Of a DNA stretch of 64,000 bases, positions 47,575 through 57,057 are shown piece by piece. Position 1 is the first letter of the stretch; each line of letters starts with the position of its first letter. The notes under the pieces were generated by a model that worked only from the letters and a program-made list of their open reading frames with translations, was not told the DNA's origin and made no database searches. Source of the stretch: Brevibacterium mcbrellneri ATCC 49030 (GTDB lineage: Bacteria > Actinomycetota > Actinomycetes > Actinomycetales > Brevibacteriaceae); the NCBI RefSeq assembly GCF_000178455.1, contig NZ_ADNU01000016.1, positions 62,001 to 126,000 of the forward strand, in the 5' to 3' direction. A program made the translations under genes and the position numbers.

Positions 47575-48612
47575 TTATTCGCGACCCTCGTACCGTTTGA
47601 GGCCAAACAGTGTGAGAAAAATGAGCCCCACAGCAGTCAGAACGGCAAGCAGAGAGCTCGTCATGTCGATGTCGTCCTGCTGTTCTGTTTGAACTGGTTT
47701 GCCTTCGGGGACCTTGGCGAAAACGCGATCGTCATGACTGGTTCCCATCCAGGCAGCAACCATGAGTAGGATCCTGATAAACAAGTTCATGGACAACATG
47801 ATCGCAATGATGGGACCAAAGAGCGCCGCTGTGGGCGAACCGGAGAAGATGCTGATGAGCACGGTTGCCAGGTTCAACAAGACAGCGAGTGCCAAAGCAC
47901 CAGTCAAAGAACCGATCGCACGCGTCCGCATGGGGATCTTCTTGTCCGGGATCGTGGTGAACACGAACATGAAGAGTAGCCAGTTCATGGCAACGGTGAG
48001 CGCGATTGTGAGGATGTTAAACACGACCGCAAACCAGCCGGGGAGGTCCAGCCAGCTTGCGATTGCGCTCTGCAAACCAGTACCCAGCACGGTCGCGGTC
48101 AGCGTGAGGAAAACAAGAACGAGAATTCCCAGGAGCGTATACACGTTGTTGAAGGTGCGCGCAAGGAACGGTTCCTTGGGAATGTCGTCCATGTCGTCGG
48201 TGAGCTGCGCCCGAATAGCGTCCTTGAGGTTCCCAATGAAACCCTGAGCCGTGAACAAGGCAGACAGTACACCCACGATTCCAACAGCTTGCCAGTTGTC
48301 CAGGAAGTTCTGGAGCATTGCGACGAGTTCATCTTGGCCGGGTGCCGTTTCGGTTATCCAGTCGTTGACGACACCCACCCATTCGGGCTTGAGCACGTCA
48401 AGTGTGAAGCCCAGGATCGCGAACGCGAACATGAGGATGGGGATGATCGCAAGAACGAGGAAGTACGTAATCGCAGCGGCGAACTGGTTTCCGAGGCGGG
48501 CCCCAAAACGTGTCACCGTGTCCTTGAGGTGAACGACAAAGGGTTTGTTGAGTAGTTGCTGTGAACGTGCAAGCGCTGACGAACGCTTAGTCAGAAGAGC
48601 TACGTGTGACAT
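47575..48612 (-). CDS. YihY/BrkB family membrane protein
   Basis: The 345-residue protein has about seven membrane helices, with the family opening RLGNQFAAAITYFLVLAIIPILMFAFAI near residues 38-65 and YTLLGILVLVFLTLTATVLG near 157. The tail from about residue 295 is polar and then hydrophobic. Despite the old name, this family is not RNase BN, and its role is unsettled. It lies between ppk2 (10 nt upstream) and gap (about 88 nt downstream), all on the same strand. Confidence 0.88.
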   Translation of the reverse strand: MSHVALLTKRSSALARSQQLLNKPFVVHLKDTVTRFGARLGNQFAAAITYFLVLAIIPILMFAFAILGFTLDVLKPEWVGVVNDWITETAPGQDELVAMLQNFLDNWQAVGIVGVLSALFTAQGFIGNLKDAIRAQLTDDMDDIPKEPFLARTFNNVYTLLGILVLVFLTLTATVLGTGLQSAIASWLDLPGWFAVVFNILTIALTVAMNWLLFMFVFTTIPDKKIPMRTRAIGSLTGALALAVLLNLATVLISIFSGSPTAALFGPIIAIMLSMNLFIRILLMVAAWMGTSHDDRVFAKVPEGKPVQTEQQDDIDMTSSLLAVLTAVGLIFLTLFGLKRYEGRE

Positions 48613-48622
48613 TCAATCCTCG

Positions 48623-49675
48623 TCAGATTTCCAGAGCGCTAAAGTCTGCGGGGCCCTCGCCCTGATCGTAGATATCTTTGGGGTGACCCACCAGCAAGAG
48701 GTCGGGGCGACGTGCGATGCGGCGGTCCTTGTTTGGATAGTCGAACTGTGCGAGCACGTGGCGCATCGCTTCAAGGCGAGCGCGCTTCTTGTCGTTGGAC
48801 TTCACCACGGTCCACGGTGCTTGAGCCGTGTCCGTGTAGAAGAACATTGCTTCTTTGGCTTCAGTGTATGCGTCCCATTTATCTAAGCTGGCAAGGTCAG
48901 TGGGGGAGAGTTTCCACTGTTTGACAGGGTCGGTTGAACGGGATGTGAAGCGGTGGAGCTGTTCTTCTCGCCCAACTGAGAACCAGAACTTAATGATCTT
49001 GATTCCCGAGTTCACCAACATGGTTTCGAACTGCGGGCACGAACGGGTGAAGTCGAGGTACTCAGCCGGTGTGCAGTAGCCCATCACACGTTCAACACCG
49101 GCACGGTTGTACCACGAGCGGTCGAACATGACGATTTCGCCCGCAGCGGGCAAGTGCTGGACATAGCGCTGGAAGTACCACTGGGTCTGTTCGCGTTCGG
49201 TGGGCTTTTCTAGGGCAACAACGCGGGCTCCACGCGGGTTAAGGTGTTCAGTGAACCGCTTGATCGCGCCGCCCTTACCGGCAGCGTCACGTCCTTCGAA
49301 GATGATGACAACGCGTTCGCCGGTCTCCTTGATCCACGTTTGAAGCTTGAGGAGCTCAATCTGCAGTTTGCGCTTCTCACGCTCATACGCAGGCCGCGCC
49401 ATCTTGGTGCGGTACGGGTACCCCTTCTTCCATGCCTTGGACTTTGACTTTGTTCCCTCTACCTGCCTTTGCAAGGAACGTAGAGAGTCAATTTCGTTGG
49501 CGAAGTCAGGAATACCTTCAGGGGTCAGCTCAAACTTAGGTGTTTCCTCAGCTGATTCGTTCTGTGAAGCGTCAGCCTTCGTGGAATCAACCTGCTTGGC
49601 GTCGGCCTCGACACCGTCTTTCACGTTGTGTGGGGCAGTTGTTTCGGTGTCGTTTGTGGGCGTGTGTTCACTCAT
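48623..49675 (-). CDS. ppk2: polyphosphate kinase 2
   Basis: PPK2 moves phosphate between polyphosphate and nucleoside phosphates. Residues 1-50 are acidic and low in complexity. The kinase domain has Walker A FEGRDAAGKGGAIKR near residue 125, and a lid segment FDRSWYNRAGVERVMG near 175; FWFSVGREEQLHRF also fits. The single-domain size fits PPK2 class I, which favours GDP or ADP. ATG 49675 has AAAGG only 1 nt away, so a slightly downstream start is conceivable. Confidence 0.92.
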   Translation of the reverse strand: MSEHTPTNDTETTAPHNVKDGVEADAKQVDSTKADASQNESAEETPKFELTPEGIPDFANEIDSLRSLQRQVEGTKSKSKAWKKGYPYRTKMARPAYEREKRKLQIELLKLQTWIKETGERVVIIFEGRDAAGKGGAIKRFTEHLNPRGARVVALEKPTEREQTQWYFQRYVQHLPAAGEIVMFDRSWYNRAGVERVMGYCTPAEYLDFTRSCPQFETMLVNSGIKIIKFWFSVGREEQLHRFTSRSTDPVKQWKLSPTDLASLDKWDAYTEAKEAMFFYTDTAQAPWTVVKSNDKKRARLEAMRHVLAQFDYPNKDRRIARRPDLLLVGHPKDIYDQGEGPADFSALEI

Positions 49676-49744
49676 ACCTTTAAGTCTATATTTTGAAGTA
49701 CCCAGGTGCCACAAGTGGTGGGACCAGAGCCCGCGTGAAGACCT

Positions 49745-51562
49745 TTATCGTGCGTTTTCTGGACCGTAAATGTCGTCAATGTAGGAGCTGAAGTCCTTAT
49801 TGACGATGTGACGCTTCACAGACTGCTTGGCTGAAAGGTACCCATTTTGTTCCGTGAGTTGAGCAGGAACAATCCGGTACTCACGGATCGACTCAGCACG
49901 TGAAACCCTGCGGTTGGCCACTTCAATTGCCCGGGAGACAGATTCGTTGATCTTCTCATTGCCAGGCACATCTTCAAGTGACAGAGCAGGAAGGCCACGG
50001 TTTTCCAACCAGGCTGGGAGCATTTCCATGTCTGGGAAGATGAGTACCGAAACGAACTTCTTACCTTCACCAATCACGACCGCTTGACCAATGACTGGGT
50101 GGCGTCGAAGTTCATCTTCAAACGGGGCAGGAGCAACGTTCTTGCCACCTGCAGTAATAATGAGTTCCTTCTTGCGCCCGGTGACACTGACATATCCGTC
50201 TTCGTCAAGCGTTCCAAAGTCTCCCGTGCAGAACCATCCGTCGATAAAAGCGTCCTGGGTAGCTTGCGGGTCGTTGAGGTATTCCTTGAAAACGCTGACA
50301 CCCTTGGCAAGGATCTCGCCATCAGGAGCCACAGCAACCGTGTTTCCAGGCAGAGGAACGCCCACGGTCCCAATCTTGGACTTCCCGGGCGTGTTCACCG
50401 CGATTGGGGCGGTGGTTTCCGTGAGTCCGTATCCTTCGAGAATGTCCACGCCGATTCCCTTGAAGAAGTGCCCCAAACGGAAACCCAGTGGACCGCCACC
50501 AGACACGGCGTGCGTTGCCTGTCCGCCCAGAACGGCGCGGAGTTTGGAGTAGACCAAAACGTCGAAGAACTTGTGCTTGGCTTTGAGCCACGGGGACACT
50601 TTGCCTTCACTTAAGGCAACGGAATATTGCACGGCAACGGCTTCCGCAGCACGGAAAATAGGTGCTTTGTTCTCAGCTTCAGCCTTTTGCAATGCTGAAT
50701 TGAAGACCTTTTCAAAGACGCGTGGAACACCCAGAATAAACGTCGGTCGAAACACTCCCAAGGCTTCCGTGAGCCGTGTCAGGTCCGATTCGTGTGCCAG
50801 CGTGACACCGTGCAGAATGCTCATCACTTCAATGAACCGGGCGAAAACGTGCGCGGTGGGGATAAACAGAAGGCACCGTGCACCGGGTGTCACCACCTGG
50901 TTGATCTGTACTGCGGCACTGGCTGCAGTGTCGACAAAGTTCGCATGGGTGAGAACGCACCCGCGTGAACGGCCCGTTGTTCCCGAGGTGTAAATGATGG
51001 TCGCGTCATCGGACTTGCTGCGCGAGGAGCGGGCAGCTTCAACGGCCTCGGCGGTCACATCACGGCCAGCGGCCACAAGTGAACGGCGACCTTCCTCATC
51101 CCACACGCTGATGTCCAAGGTTGCTTCGATCCCGCTTGCCTGAGCGGCCTGGGCGACGCGGTCACTGTGGTCTTGAGATTGGGCAACAACAAATGTGAGG
51201 TCAGTGTCCTTGAGGATCCACGCCAGTTGATCTTCACTCGACGTGTCATAGAAAGGAACTGACACCCCACCAGCGAACCAAATAGCGAAGTCATATGTGG
51301 TCCACTCATAACTGGTGGCTCCGAAAATACCTACCCTGTCACCAGGCTTGATGCCCTTTGCAATAAGGCCCTTGGCTACCTCGACTACTTCGCGGTGGAA
51401 CTGCTGAGCAGAAATTGCGACCTCGCGGTCGTTTTCCAAAAGAGACAGCATGTGTGCGTGAGGATCTGATGCGACCCGGGCTACAAACACGTCGGTGATG
51501 GTGTCGCGTTCTGGCAGGTCAAAAGTTAAAGGCGTGGAAGATGAACTCATCGTTGCGGACAT
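49745..51562 (-). CDS. fadD: long-chain fatty acid-CoA ligase (FadD15-like)
   Basis: This 605-residue adenylating enzyme activates fatty acids to acyl-CoA. The AMP-binding motif TIIYTSGTTGRSRGCVLTHANF begins near residue 180, followed by GYGLTETTA near 390 and GWFCTGDFG near 450, and a hinge VTGRKKELIITAGGKNVAP near 470. Similarity is closest to the FadD15-type bacterial ligases. ATG 51562 has GGGAG 5 nt upstream. It is divergent from leuS, and 51563-51770 probably holds both promoters; I see no clear leader or riboswitch there. Confidence 0.93.
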   Translation of the reverse strand: MSATMSSSSTPLTFDLPERDTITDVFVARVASDPHAHMLSLLENDREVAISAQQFHREVVEVAKGLIAKGIKPGDRVGIFGATSYEWTTYDFAIWFAGGVSVPFYDTSSEDQLAWILKDTDLTFVVAQSQDHSDRVAQAAQASGIEATLDISVWDEEGRRSLVAAGRDVTAEAVEAARSSRSKSDDATIIYTSGTTGRSRGCVLTHANFVDTAASAAVQINQVVTPGARCLLFIPTAHVFARFIEVMSILHGVTLAHESDLTRLTEALGVFRPTFILGVPRVFEKVFNSALQKAEAENKAPIFRAAEAVAVQYSVALSEGKVSPWLKAKHKFFDVLVYSKLRAVLGGQATHAVSGGGPLGFRLGHFFKGIGVDILEGYGLTETTAPIAVNTPGKSKIGTVGVPLPGNTVAVAPDGEILAKGVSVFKEYLNDPQATQDAFIDGWFCTGDFGTLDEDGYVSVTGRKKELIITAGGKNVAPAPFEDELRRHPVIGQAVVIGEGKKFVSVLIFPDMEMLPAWLENRGLPALSLEDVPGNEKINESVSRAIEVANRRVSRAESIREYRIVPAQLTEQNGYLSAKQSVKRHIVNKDFSSYIDDIYGPENAR

Positions 51563-51770
51563 CGAAGCTCCCTGTCGTGTATGCGGCACCATCGGCGTGA
51601 ATATTCAAGTACCTATCCTACGGGGTGGAGAGGTATTTTCTAAGCTGTACCTACTGACGAGTGAAAGAGTTACGTTGGCGGGCGTGAGATAGCCTAAAGT
51701 GACTGTACGTACGCCACGCCACATAAGGCTCGCTATGCAAAGCTGAGTCTTAAAAACCGAAAGGACGCCA

Positions 51771-54599
51771 ATGAGTAACGCTCCCGAGCAGCCCACCTAT
51801 CGCTACGATGCGCAGCTGGCGGGAGACATTGAACTTAAATGGCAAGACCGGTGGGAAGAAGACGGTACTTTCGCGTCTTCCAACCCGGTAGGTGACTTGG
51901 CGAGTGACAACCGCAACTTGGGTGCACCTATGTACCTCATGGACATGTTCCCGTACCCGTCCGGGAAGGGTCTCCACGTAGGACACCCGCTGGGGTACTT
52001 GGCAACAGACGTGTATGCCAGGTACCAGCGAATGTTGGGCCGTAACGTGATGCACGCGCTGGGATATGACGCGTTTGGTCTGCCAGCTGAACAGTACGCA
52101 GTGCAAACGGGACAGCACCCACGCATCACCACCAACCAAAACATCGACAACATGCGCAGGCAGTTGCGACGCTTGGGGCTGGGCCACGACCCTCGCCGTT
52201 CGTTTGCCACAACCGACCCTGAGTTCGTGAAGTGGACACAGTGGATCTTCGCCAAAATTTTTGACGCGTGGTATGACGCCGATGCGGCCAAGGCACGCCC
52301 CATCAGTGAACTGATTGAGCAGTTCGAAACTGGTGCGCGTGACACCGGGCGGGGCGCGTGGGCTGAGCTGAGCCCGCGTGAACGTGAAGAAGTTTTGCAA
52401 GATTACCGTTTGGCGTATGTGAGCGAATCGCCAGTCAACTGGTGTCCCGGCTTGGGTACGGTGCTCGCTAACGAAGAAGTGACTGCCGAAGGTCGTTCTG
52501 AACGCGGTAACTTCCCGGTCTATACGCGCAAACTCAAGCAGTGGAACATGCGAATCACCGCGTACGCCGACCGTTTGGACGCTGACCTGGGCACGGTGGA
52601 GTGGCCCGAGGCGGTCAAGCACATGCAGCGCAATTGGATTGGGAAATCTGTGGGTGCGTTGGTGCGTTTCACGGGCCACAGCGTCCCCCAGCTCGAGGTG
52701 TACACCACTCGCGCCGACACGCTGTTTGGTGCGACGTTCGCGGTTCTTTCCCCGGAACACCCGCTGGTCGATGAGTTTGTGACTGCTACGTGGCCAGAAG
52801 ATGTGAACCCCGCGTGGACCCAGGGGGCAGCAACCCCCGCCGAGGCGGTAGCTGAGTACCAGCGTGCCGCGGCAGCGAAGACCCCGGCCGAGCGTCAGGA
52901 AGACAAGAACAAAACGGGTGTGTTCACAGGTAGCTACGTGAAGAACCCTGCAACTGGACACAACATGCCCGTGTTTGTGGCCGACTACGTGCTCATGGGG
53001 TACGGAACCGGCGCGGTCATGGGTGTGCCAGCTGAAGACAGCCGCGACTGGGACTTTGCGAAGGCATTTGGTTTGCCCTACATTCGCACGGTTGAACCTC
53101 CTGCGGATCACGATGAAGATCAGCCGTATTTGGGCGAAGGTCGGAAGATCAATTCGGCGAACGAACACATCGATGTCAACGACGTGGACGTCGACCAGGC
53201 TAAGAACCGTGTGGTCCAGTGGTTGGCTGAGCAGGGGCTCGCGCAACAAACCACGCAGTACCGCTTGCGTGACTGGCTGTTTAGCCGCCAGCGCTACTGG
53301 GGCGAACCGTTCCCTATCGTCTATGACGAAGAAGGCACACCCCACTTGGTGCCAGAAGACCAGCTACCTGTTGATCTTCCGGAACTCGAGGACTTCAGCC
53401 CCAAGACCTTTGAACCAGATGACGTGGACTCTGAACCAGAACCGCCTCTGGGGCGTAACCACGACTGGGTCTCGGTTGAACTGGACTTGGGTGACGGGCT
53501 GAAAACCTACACCCGTGAGACCAACACCATGCCCAACTGGGCGGGATCTTCGTGGTATCAGTTGCGCTACGCGGACCCGCACAATAGCAACGCACTTGTG
53601 GACCCGGAGAACGAAAAGTACTGGTTGGGCCCACGGGATGACAAGAAGCCAGGCGGTGCGGACCTCTATATTGGCGGTGTTGAGCACGCGGTCCTGCACT
53701 TGCTGTATGCCCGCTTCTGGCACAAAGTCCTTTACGACCTCGGGTACATTTCCAGCTTTGAACCGTTCTACAAGCTCATTAACCAGGGGTACATCCAGGC
53801 GTACGCGTTTACTGATGCGCGTGGCGTGTACGTGCCAGCCAATGAGGTGGAAGAAAAAGAGAACGGCACATTCTGGTACCAGGGCGAACAAGTCACGCGT
53901 GAGTACGGGAAGATGGGCAAGTCGCTTAAAAACATGGTGACACCCGATGAAATGTACGAAGAGTACGGTGCCGACACCTTCCGCGTGTACGAAATGTCGA
54001 TGGGTCCACTCGAGGTGTCGCGTGCGTGGGAAACCCGCGCGGTCGTTGGTGCGCAACGGTTCCTGCAGCGCGTGTGGCGTCTGGTTGTGGACGAAGATTC
54101 CGGCGAACTTAAAGTCACCGGTCAGCCGGCTGACGAAGAAACCTTGCGCGTTTTGCACTCCACTATTGCGGGTGTGCGGGACGACATGGATAACTTCCGT
54201 TTCAACACGGTCGTTGCCAAGCTCATTGTGCTCACCAACCACCTCACGAAGGTGGGGGTTTCGCCACGTGACGTCATTGAGCCACTCGTCGTCATGCTCG
54301 CACCTTTGGCTCCACACATTGCAGAAGAACTGTGGAGCAAACTGGGGCATGACGACACCATCACGTACGCGCCGTTCCCCGAGGTCGACGAACGTTATCT
54401 GGTTGAAGAAACCGTCACGTGCGTTGTACAGGTGAAGGGCAAGGTTCGCGACCGACTGGAAGTGTCCCCGGACATTTCGGACGAAGAGCTCGAAAAGCTG
54501 GCGCTTGCCTCGAAGGGTGCCCAGCGTAGCTTGGACGGCGCCGAGGTGCGCAAGGTGATCGTGCGTGCGCCCAAGCTCGTGAATATTGTGCCCATGTAG
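51771..54599 (+). CDS. leuS: leucyl-tRNA synthetase
   Basis: The 942-residue class I enzyme charges tRNA-Leu. The HIGH region is [16 protein letters not shown] near residue 62, the CP1 editing domain occupies about 260-470 (with a [11 protein letters not shown] motif), and the KMSKS loop reads [20 protein letters not shown] near 712, a variant common in actinobacterial LeuRS. An anticodon-binding and small C-terminal domain follow. GAAAGGA precedes the ATG. No T-box is evident in the short upstream region. Confidence 0.97.
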   Translation: MSNAPEQPTYRYDAQLAGDIELKWQDRWEEDGTFASSNPVGDLASDNRNLGAPMYLMDMFPYPSGKGLHVGHPLGYLATDVYARYQRMLGRNVMHALGYDAFGLPAEQYAVQTGQHPRITTNQNIDNMRRQLRRLGLGHDPRRSFATTDPEFVKWTQWIFAKIFDAWYDADAAKARPISELIEQFETGARDTGRGAWAELSPREREEVLQDYRLAYVSESPVNWCPGLGTVLANEEVTAEGRSERGNFPVYTRKLKQWNMRITAYADRLDADLGTVEWPEAVKHMQRNWIGKSVGALVRFTGHSVPQLEVYTTRADTLFGATFAVLSPEHPLVDEFVTATWPEDVNPAWTQGAATPAEAVAEYQRAAAAKTPAERQEDKNKTGVFTGSYVKNPATGHNMPVFVADYVLMGYGTGAVMGVPAEDSRDWDFAKAFGLPYIRTVEPPADHDEDQPYLGEGRKINSANEHIDVNDVDVDQAKNRVVQWLAEQGLAQQTTQYRLRDWLFSRQRYWGEPFPIVYDEEGTPHLVPEDQLPVDLPELEDFSPKTFEPDDVDSEPEPPLGRNHDWVSVELDLGDGLKTYTRETNTMPNWAGSSWYQLRYADPHNSNALVDPENEKYWLGPRDDKKPGGADLYIGGVEHAVLHLLYARFWHKVLYDLGYISSFEPFYKLINQGYIQAYAFTDARGVYVPANEVEEKENGTFWYQGEQVTREYGKMGKSLKNMVTPDEMYEEYGADTFRVYEMSMGPLEVSRAWETRAVVGAQRFLQRVWRLVVDEDSGELKVTGQPADEETLRVLHSTIAGVRDDMDNFRFNTVVAKLIVLTNHLTKVGVSPRDVIEPLVVMLAPLAPHIAEELWSKLGHDDTITYAPFPEVDERYLVEETVTCVVQVKGKVRDRLEVSPDISDEELEKLALASKGAQRSLDGAEVRKVIVRAPKLVNIVPM

Positions 54600-54655
54600 T
54601 GAGGGTGTGGCGAAAGTCACGCGTAATCTTCGTTACGAAGTGCCGTATTCGTGAC

Positions 54656-54679
54656 GTTTACGATCGGGTAAACGTTTAC
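54656..54679. promoter_or_regulatory. operator candidate before nadE (three alternating half-sites)
   Basis: GTTTAC, six bases, GTAAAC, GTTTAC run in order. The last two make the perfect 12-bp palindrome GTAAACGTTTAC (54668-54679), with the central CG typical of LacI-family operators. The first two make a second, spaced inverted repeat. It lies 11 nt before the nadE ATG. NAD genes elsewhere are controlled by NrtR, NiaR or NadQ; none is encoded here and I cannot assign the site. Confidence 0.45.
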
Positions 54680-54689
54680 TGTGTAATGC

Positions 54690-55517
54690 ATGAATGTTTC
54701 ACCCGAAGAGATTCGACTGGCTCTAGGTGTGAGCCCCAGCATCGATCCACGTGGAGCGATTCAGCGTCGCGTCCAGTTCCTGGTCGACTACTGTTTGACC
54801 ACCGGCACCCGGGGTTTTGTGCTGGGCATTTCGGGAGGGCAAGATTCCACTCTTGCCGGGAAACTGTGCCAACTGGCAGTTGAAGAACTGCGTAGGCGTG
54901 ATTATGACGCGACGTTCGTCGCGATGCGTCTGCCGTATCGGCTTCAGCAAGACGAACAGGACGCGCAAGACGCACTCGACTTCATTGAGCCCGATCGCGT
55001 GGTGACATTCAACATCGGTGAAGCTACCGATGAAGTTTCCAAAGAGTTCACAACGGCGATGGGGCATGAGACCTCGGACTTCAACCGGGGCAACGTCAAG
55101 GCCCGGATGCGGATGATCGCGCAATACGCGGTCGCTGGTGATCTGGGACTGTTGGTGGTTGGAACCGATCACGCTGCCGAGGCCGTTACCGGGTTCTATA
55201 CGAAGTTCGGTGACGGGGGTGCCGACGTCACACCGCTTGCGGGTCTGACAAAACGTCAGGGGCGCGAAATGCTCCAGGAGCTGGACTGTCCGGAACACTT
55301 GTATCTCAAGGTTCCAACCGCGGACCTTCTAGACGATCAGCCGGGACAAACGGATGAAAGCGCTCTGGGGCTGACGTATGAGAATATTGATGACTACCTC
55401 GAAGGAAAACCCGTCTCAGATGACACAGCATTTACGATCGAGGACAAATATCGTCGAAGCCACCACAAGCGCGTGATGCCTGTGACTCCCGCCGACACCT
55501 GGTGGATTCGCTGCTAG
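54690..55517 (+). CDS. nadE: ammonia-dependent NAD+ synthetase
   Basis: NadE amidates nicotinic acid adenine dinucleotide to NAD. The 275-residue length fits the E. coli-type enzyme without a glutaminase domain. The PP-loop ATP motif is [15 protein letters not shown] near residue 46, [13 protein letters not shown] near 130 and [22 protein letters not shown] near 155, and the C-terminus has [14 protein letters not shown] 54690 lacks a strong ribosome site. It converges on the fluoride-channel genes, leaving 26 nt between stops. Confidence 0.95.
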   Translation: MNVSPEEIRLALGVSPSIDPRGAIQRRVQFLVDYCLTTGTRGFVLGISGGQDSTLAGKLCQLAVEELRRRDYDATFVAMRLPYRLQQDEQDAQDALDFIEPDRVVTFNIGEATDEVSKEFTTAMGHETSDFNRGNVKARMRMIAQYAVAGDLGLLVVGTDHAAEAVTGFYTKFGDGGADVTPLAGLTKRQGREMLQELDCPEHLYLKVPTADLLDDQPGQTDESALGLTYENIDDYLEGKPVSDDTAFTIEDKYRRSHHKRVMPVTPADTWWIRC

Positions 55518-55543
55518 AAGCGTTACTAACTGCCACAACGCCA

Positions 55544-55897
55544 CTACAGGTGTGAACCGGCTGCAAGACCCAGCCACACGCTGAGCACGCATGCCAGTAA
55601 CGTACCTCCCAAATAGAGGACACCGTGAACCGGGCGTTTGCGGAGCGTAAGTTCCAACCACCCCACCATGAGCGTTGAAAACGTGGTGAAAGCGCCACAG
55701 AAACCGGTGACGCATACGCTGAACACCGGAAAGTCCACGGTGGCTCCCGTGAGCACACCGGTGAAGAAACTTCCCGCCACATTGATGAGAAACACCGCTG
55801 CTGGCCACGACGCGTTCAACCACCGGCTCAAGGCCGTATCGCACGCCCACCGGCACACTGCCCCCACCCCGCCAGCTAGCACGACCGCGATCAGCAT
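55544..55897 (-). CDS. fluC: fluoride channel subunit (FluC/CrcB), second copy
   Basis: The 117-residue, four-helix protein exports toxic fluoride. It has GGVGAVCRW near the start, INVAGSFFTGVLTG near residue 36, and GFCGAFTTFSTLMVGW near 65, where the TTFST phenylalanine of the pore is present. ATG 55897 overlaps the stop of the first copy by 7 nt. Paired copies form a heterodimer with opposite topologies in many Gram-positive bacteria. Confidence 0.88.
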   Translation of the reverse strand: MLIAVVLAGGVGAVCRWACDTALSRWLNASWPAAVFLINVAGSFFTGVLTGATVDFPVFSVCVTGFCGAFTTFSTLMVGWLELTLRKRPVHGVLYLGGTLLACVLSVWLGLAAGSHL

Positions 55898-56265
55898 GAC
55901 GACCTCGGCGATGGGCGCACAGCCGAGCCAATCAGCCACCCACTGACGGCGGCACATACGCCAGTCACCAGCGACACCAGAGTGAGGGTGAGTCCACCAA
56001 AGCCGGACTGTACGGTCATGAGGGCAAGCGTGGACTGCGTGGTGAGGGACCCGCATATTCCAGCGCCAACGAACAGTTTCACGGGGGTTGCCCACGGGGT
56101 TCGCGCATCCACCAGAAGCCCGGAAAGAAAAGCCAGAATGAGCGTTCCCGCGGTATTGACCGTGATGAGGCCCGCTGTTTCACCGAACTGGAAAACCGCG
56201 ACGCGAACACATGTGCCTAACGCACCACCGGCAAACACCAGAAGAGGTGGGAGGAGACGCGACAC
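55891..56265 (-). CDS. fluC: fluoride channel subunit (FluC/CrcB), first copy
   Basis: The 124-residue protein resembles the second copy in FAGGALGTCVRV, VNTAGTLILAFLSGLL near residue 37 and GAGICGSLTTQSTLAL near 69. In this copy the phenylalanine of the TTFSTF pore motif is Gln and the next one is Leu, so its own pore may not conduct. The GTG start overlaps the stop of the upstream hypothetical gene by 1 nt. Confidence 0.88.
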   Translation of the reverse strand: MSRLLPPLLVFAGGALGTCVRVAVFQFGETAGLITVNTAGTLILAFLSGLLVDARTPWATPVKLFVGAGICGSLTTQSTLALMTVQSGFGGLTLTLVSLVTGVCAAVSGWLIGSAVRPSPRSSC

Positions 56266-56954
56266 TACGAGTCGAGTGAATTTTCGAAGATGACACGTTC
56301 AAAGGTTGAGCGTGCTGTCACAAAACTGTTCGCCACGTTCTCACCGTGGTTCTGCGCGCGGCTGAATTCGTGCCAGCCTCCTTCACGCGTGTCGCCAGGT
56401 ATGACCACGAGTTCATTGGTGTCCTGGTCACTAGGTGCCATCTCTTGTTTGACCCAGTCGCGTAGAGCACTCCCTGTGCGGAAAAGATCCATAAAAGCAT
56501 AATGAGCGTCGCGGTTGATAAAAGACGCGTGTTTGCTTTGAGACAGGAAGGTCTCGAGGGCGCGCAGTGACTCTTGGCTGAGGGAAGCCACTTGCGACAC
56601 ACGCAATTCCTGAACGAGCCCAGTGTCCTGGGGGAACAGGGACCGAATCCGGGCTGCGTACTCAGCGTCAGGGTTCTGGGGTTCGTCCTCAACCTGGGTG
56701 AGTTGCACACGGTTGGACTGCTCATATGCTTGCGTCAGCTCATTGCCCAGCCTGTCGATGCGCGCCTGCGTGGAAGACCATTCGTAGGCCAGTCCCACGA
56801 CGCCCAGTGCGGTGATGACAGCCGAAATCAGTCCAATGATCCAGGCCACCGAATGTAACGGGGGGATCAGGAACAGGATAAGAGCAAGGACGGCGACTGC
56901 AAGGATAAGAGTCGCTGCCCATGAATTCACTAAAAAGTCTCCAAAACGCCTCAC
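56265..56954 (-). CDS. membrane protein of unknown function
   Basis: The 229-residue protein has two adjacent membrane segments (about residues 10-30 and 36-58), then a cytoplasmic region with a probable coiled coil (residues 60-95) and a mixed helical domain to the end (AARIRSLFPQDTGLVQELRVSQ, HASFINRDAHYAFMDLFRTGSALRDWV). I recognise no family. It starts with GTG 56954 and is transcriptionally linked to the fluoride channel genes, but no role in fluoride handling can be claimed. It is divergent from the UDP-glucose dehydrogenase gene. Confidence 0.65.
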   Translation of the reverse strand: MRRFGDFLVNSWAATLILAVAVLALILFLIPPLHSVAWIIGLISAVITALGVVGLAYEWSSTQARIDRLGNELTQAYEQSNRVQLTQVEDEPQNPDAEYAARIRSLFPQDTGLVQELRVSQVASLSQESLRALETFLSQSKHASFINRDAHYAFMDLFRTGSALRDWVKQEMAPSDQDTNELVVIPGDTREGGWHEFSRAQNHGENVANSFVTARSTFERVIFENSLDS

Positions 56955-57057
56955 GGCTGAAAGTCTAGCGAAAACAGTGTGCGAGATTGTGGACTTCTAT
57001 ACTGATCTGAGGAACAAGCCTCATCAGACATCTAGCCTACGGAACGGAAAAACTTTA

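Noticed and set aside
51563-51770. T-box or other riboswitch upstream of leuS
   Set aside because: No T-box sequence or specifier-loop structure is visible in this short divergent region.
53890-53945. KMGKS in place of KMSKS in LeuS as a defect
   Set aside because: This variant is usual in actinobacterial leucyl-tRNA synthetases.
54600-54655. GTCACG...CGTGAC and CTTCG-TTA-CGAAG pairs after leuS as a terminator
   Set aside because: Arms are only 5-6 bp with no T-tract; too weak to call.
56812-57057. Upstream extension of the UDP-glucose dehydrogenase frame
   Set aside because: It overlaps the divergent gene and promoter region; the Rossmann motif begins right after ATG 57058.
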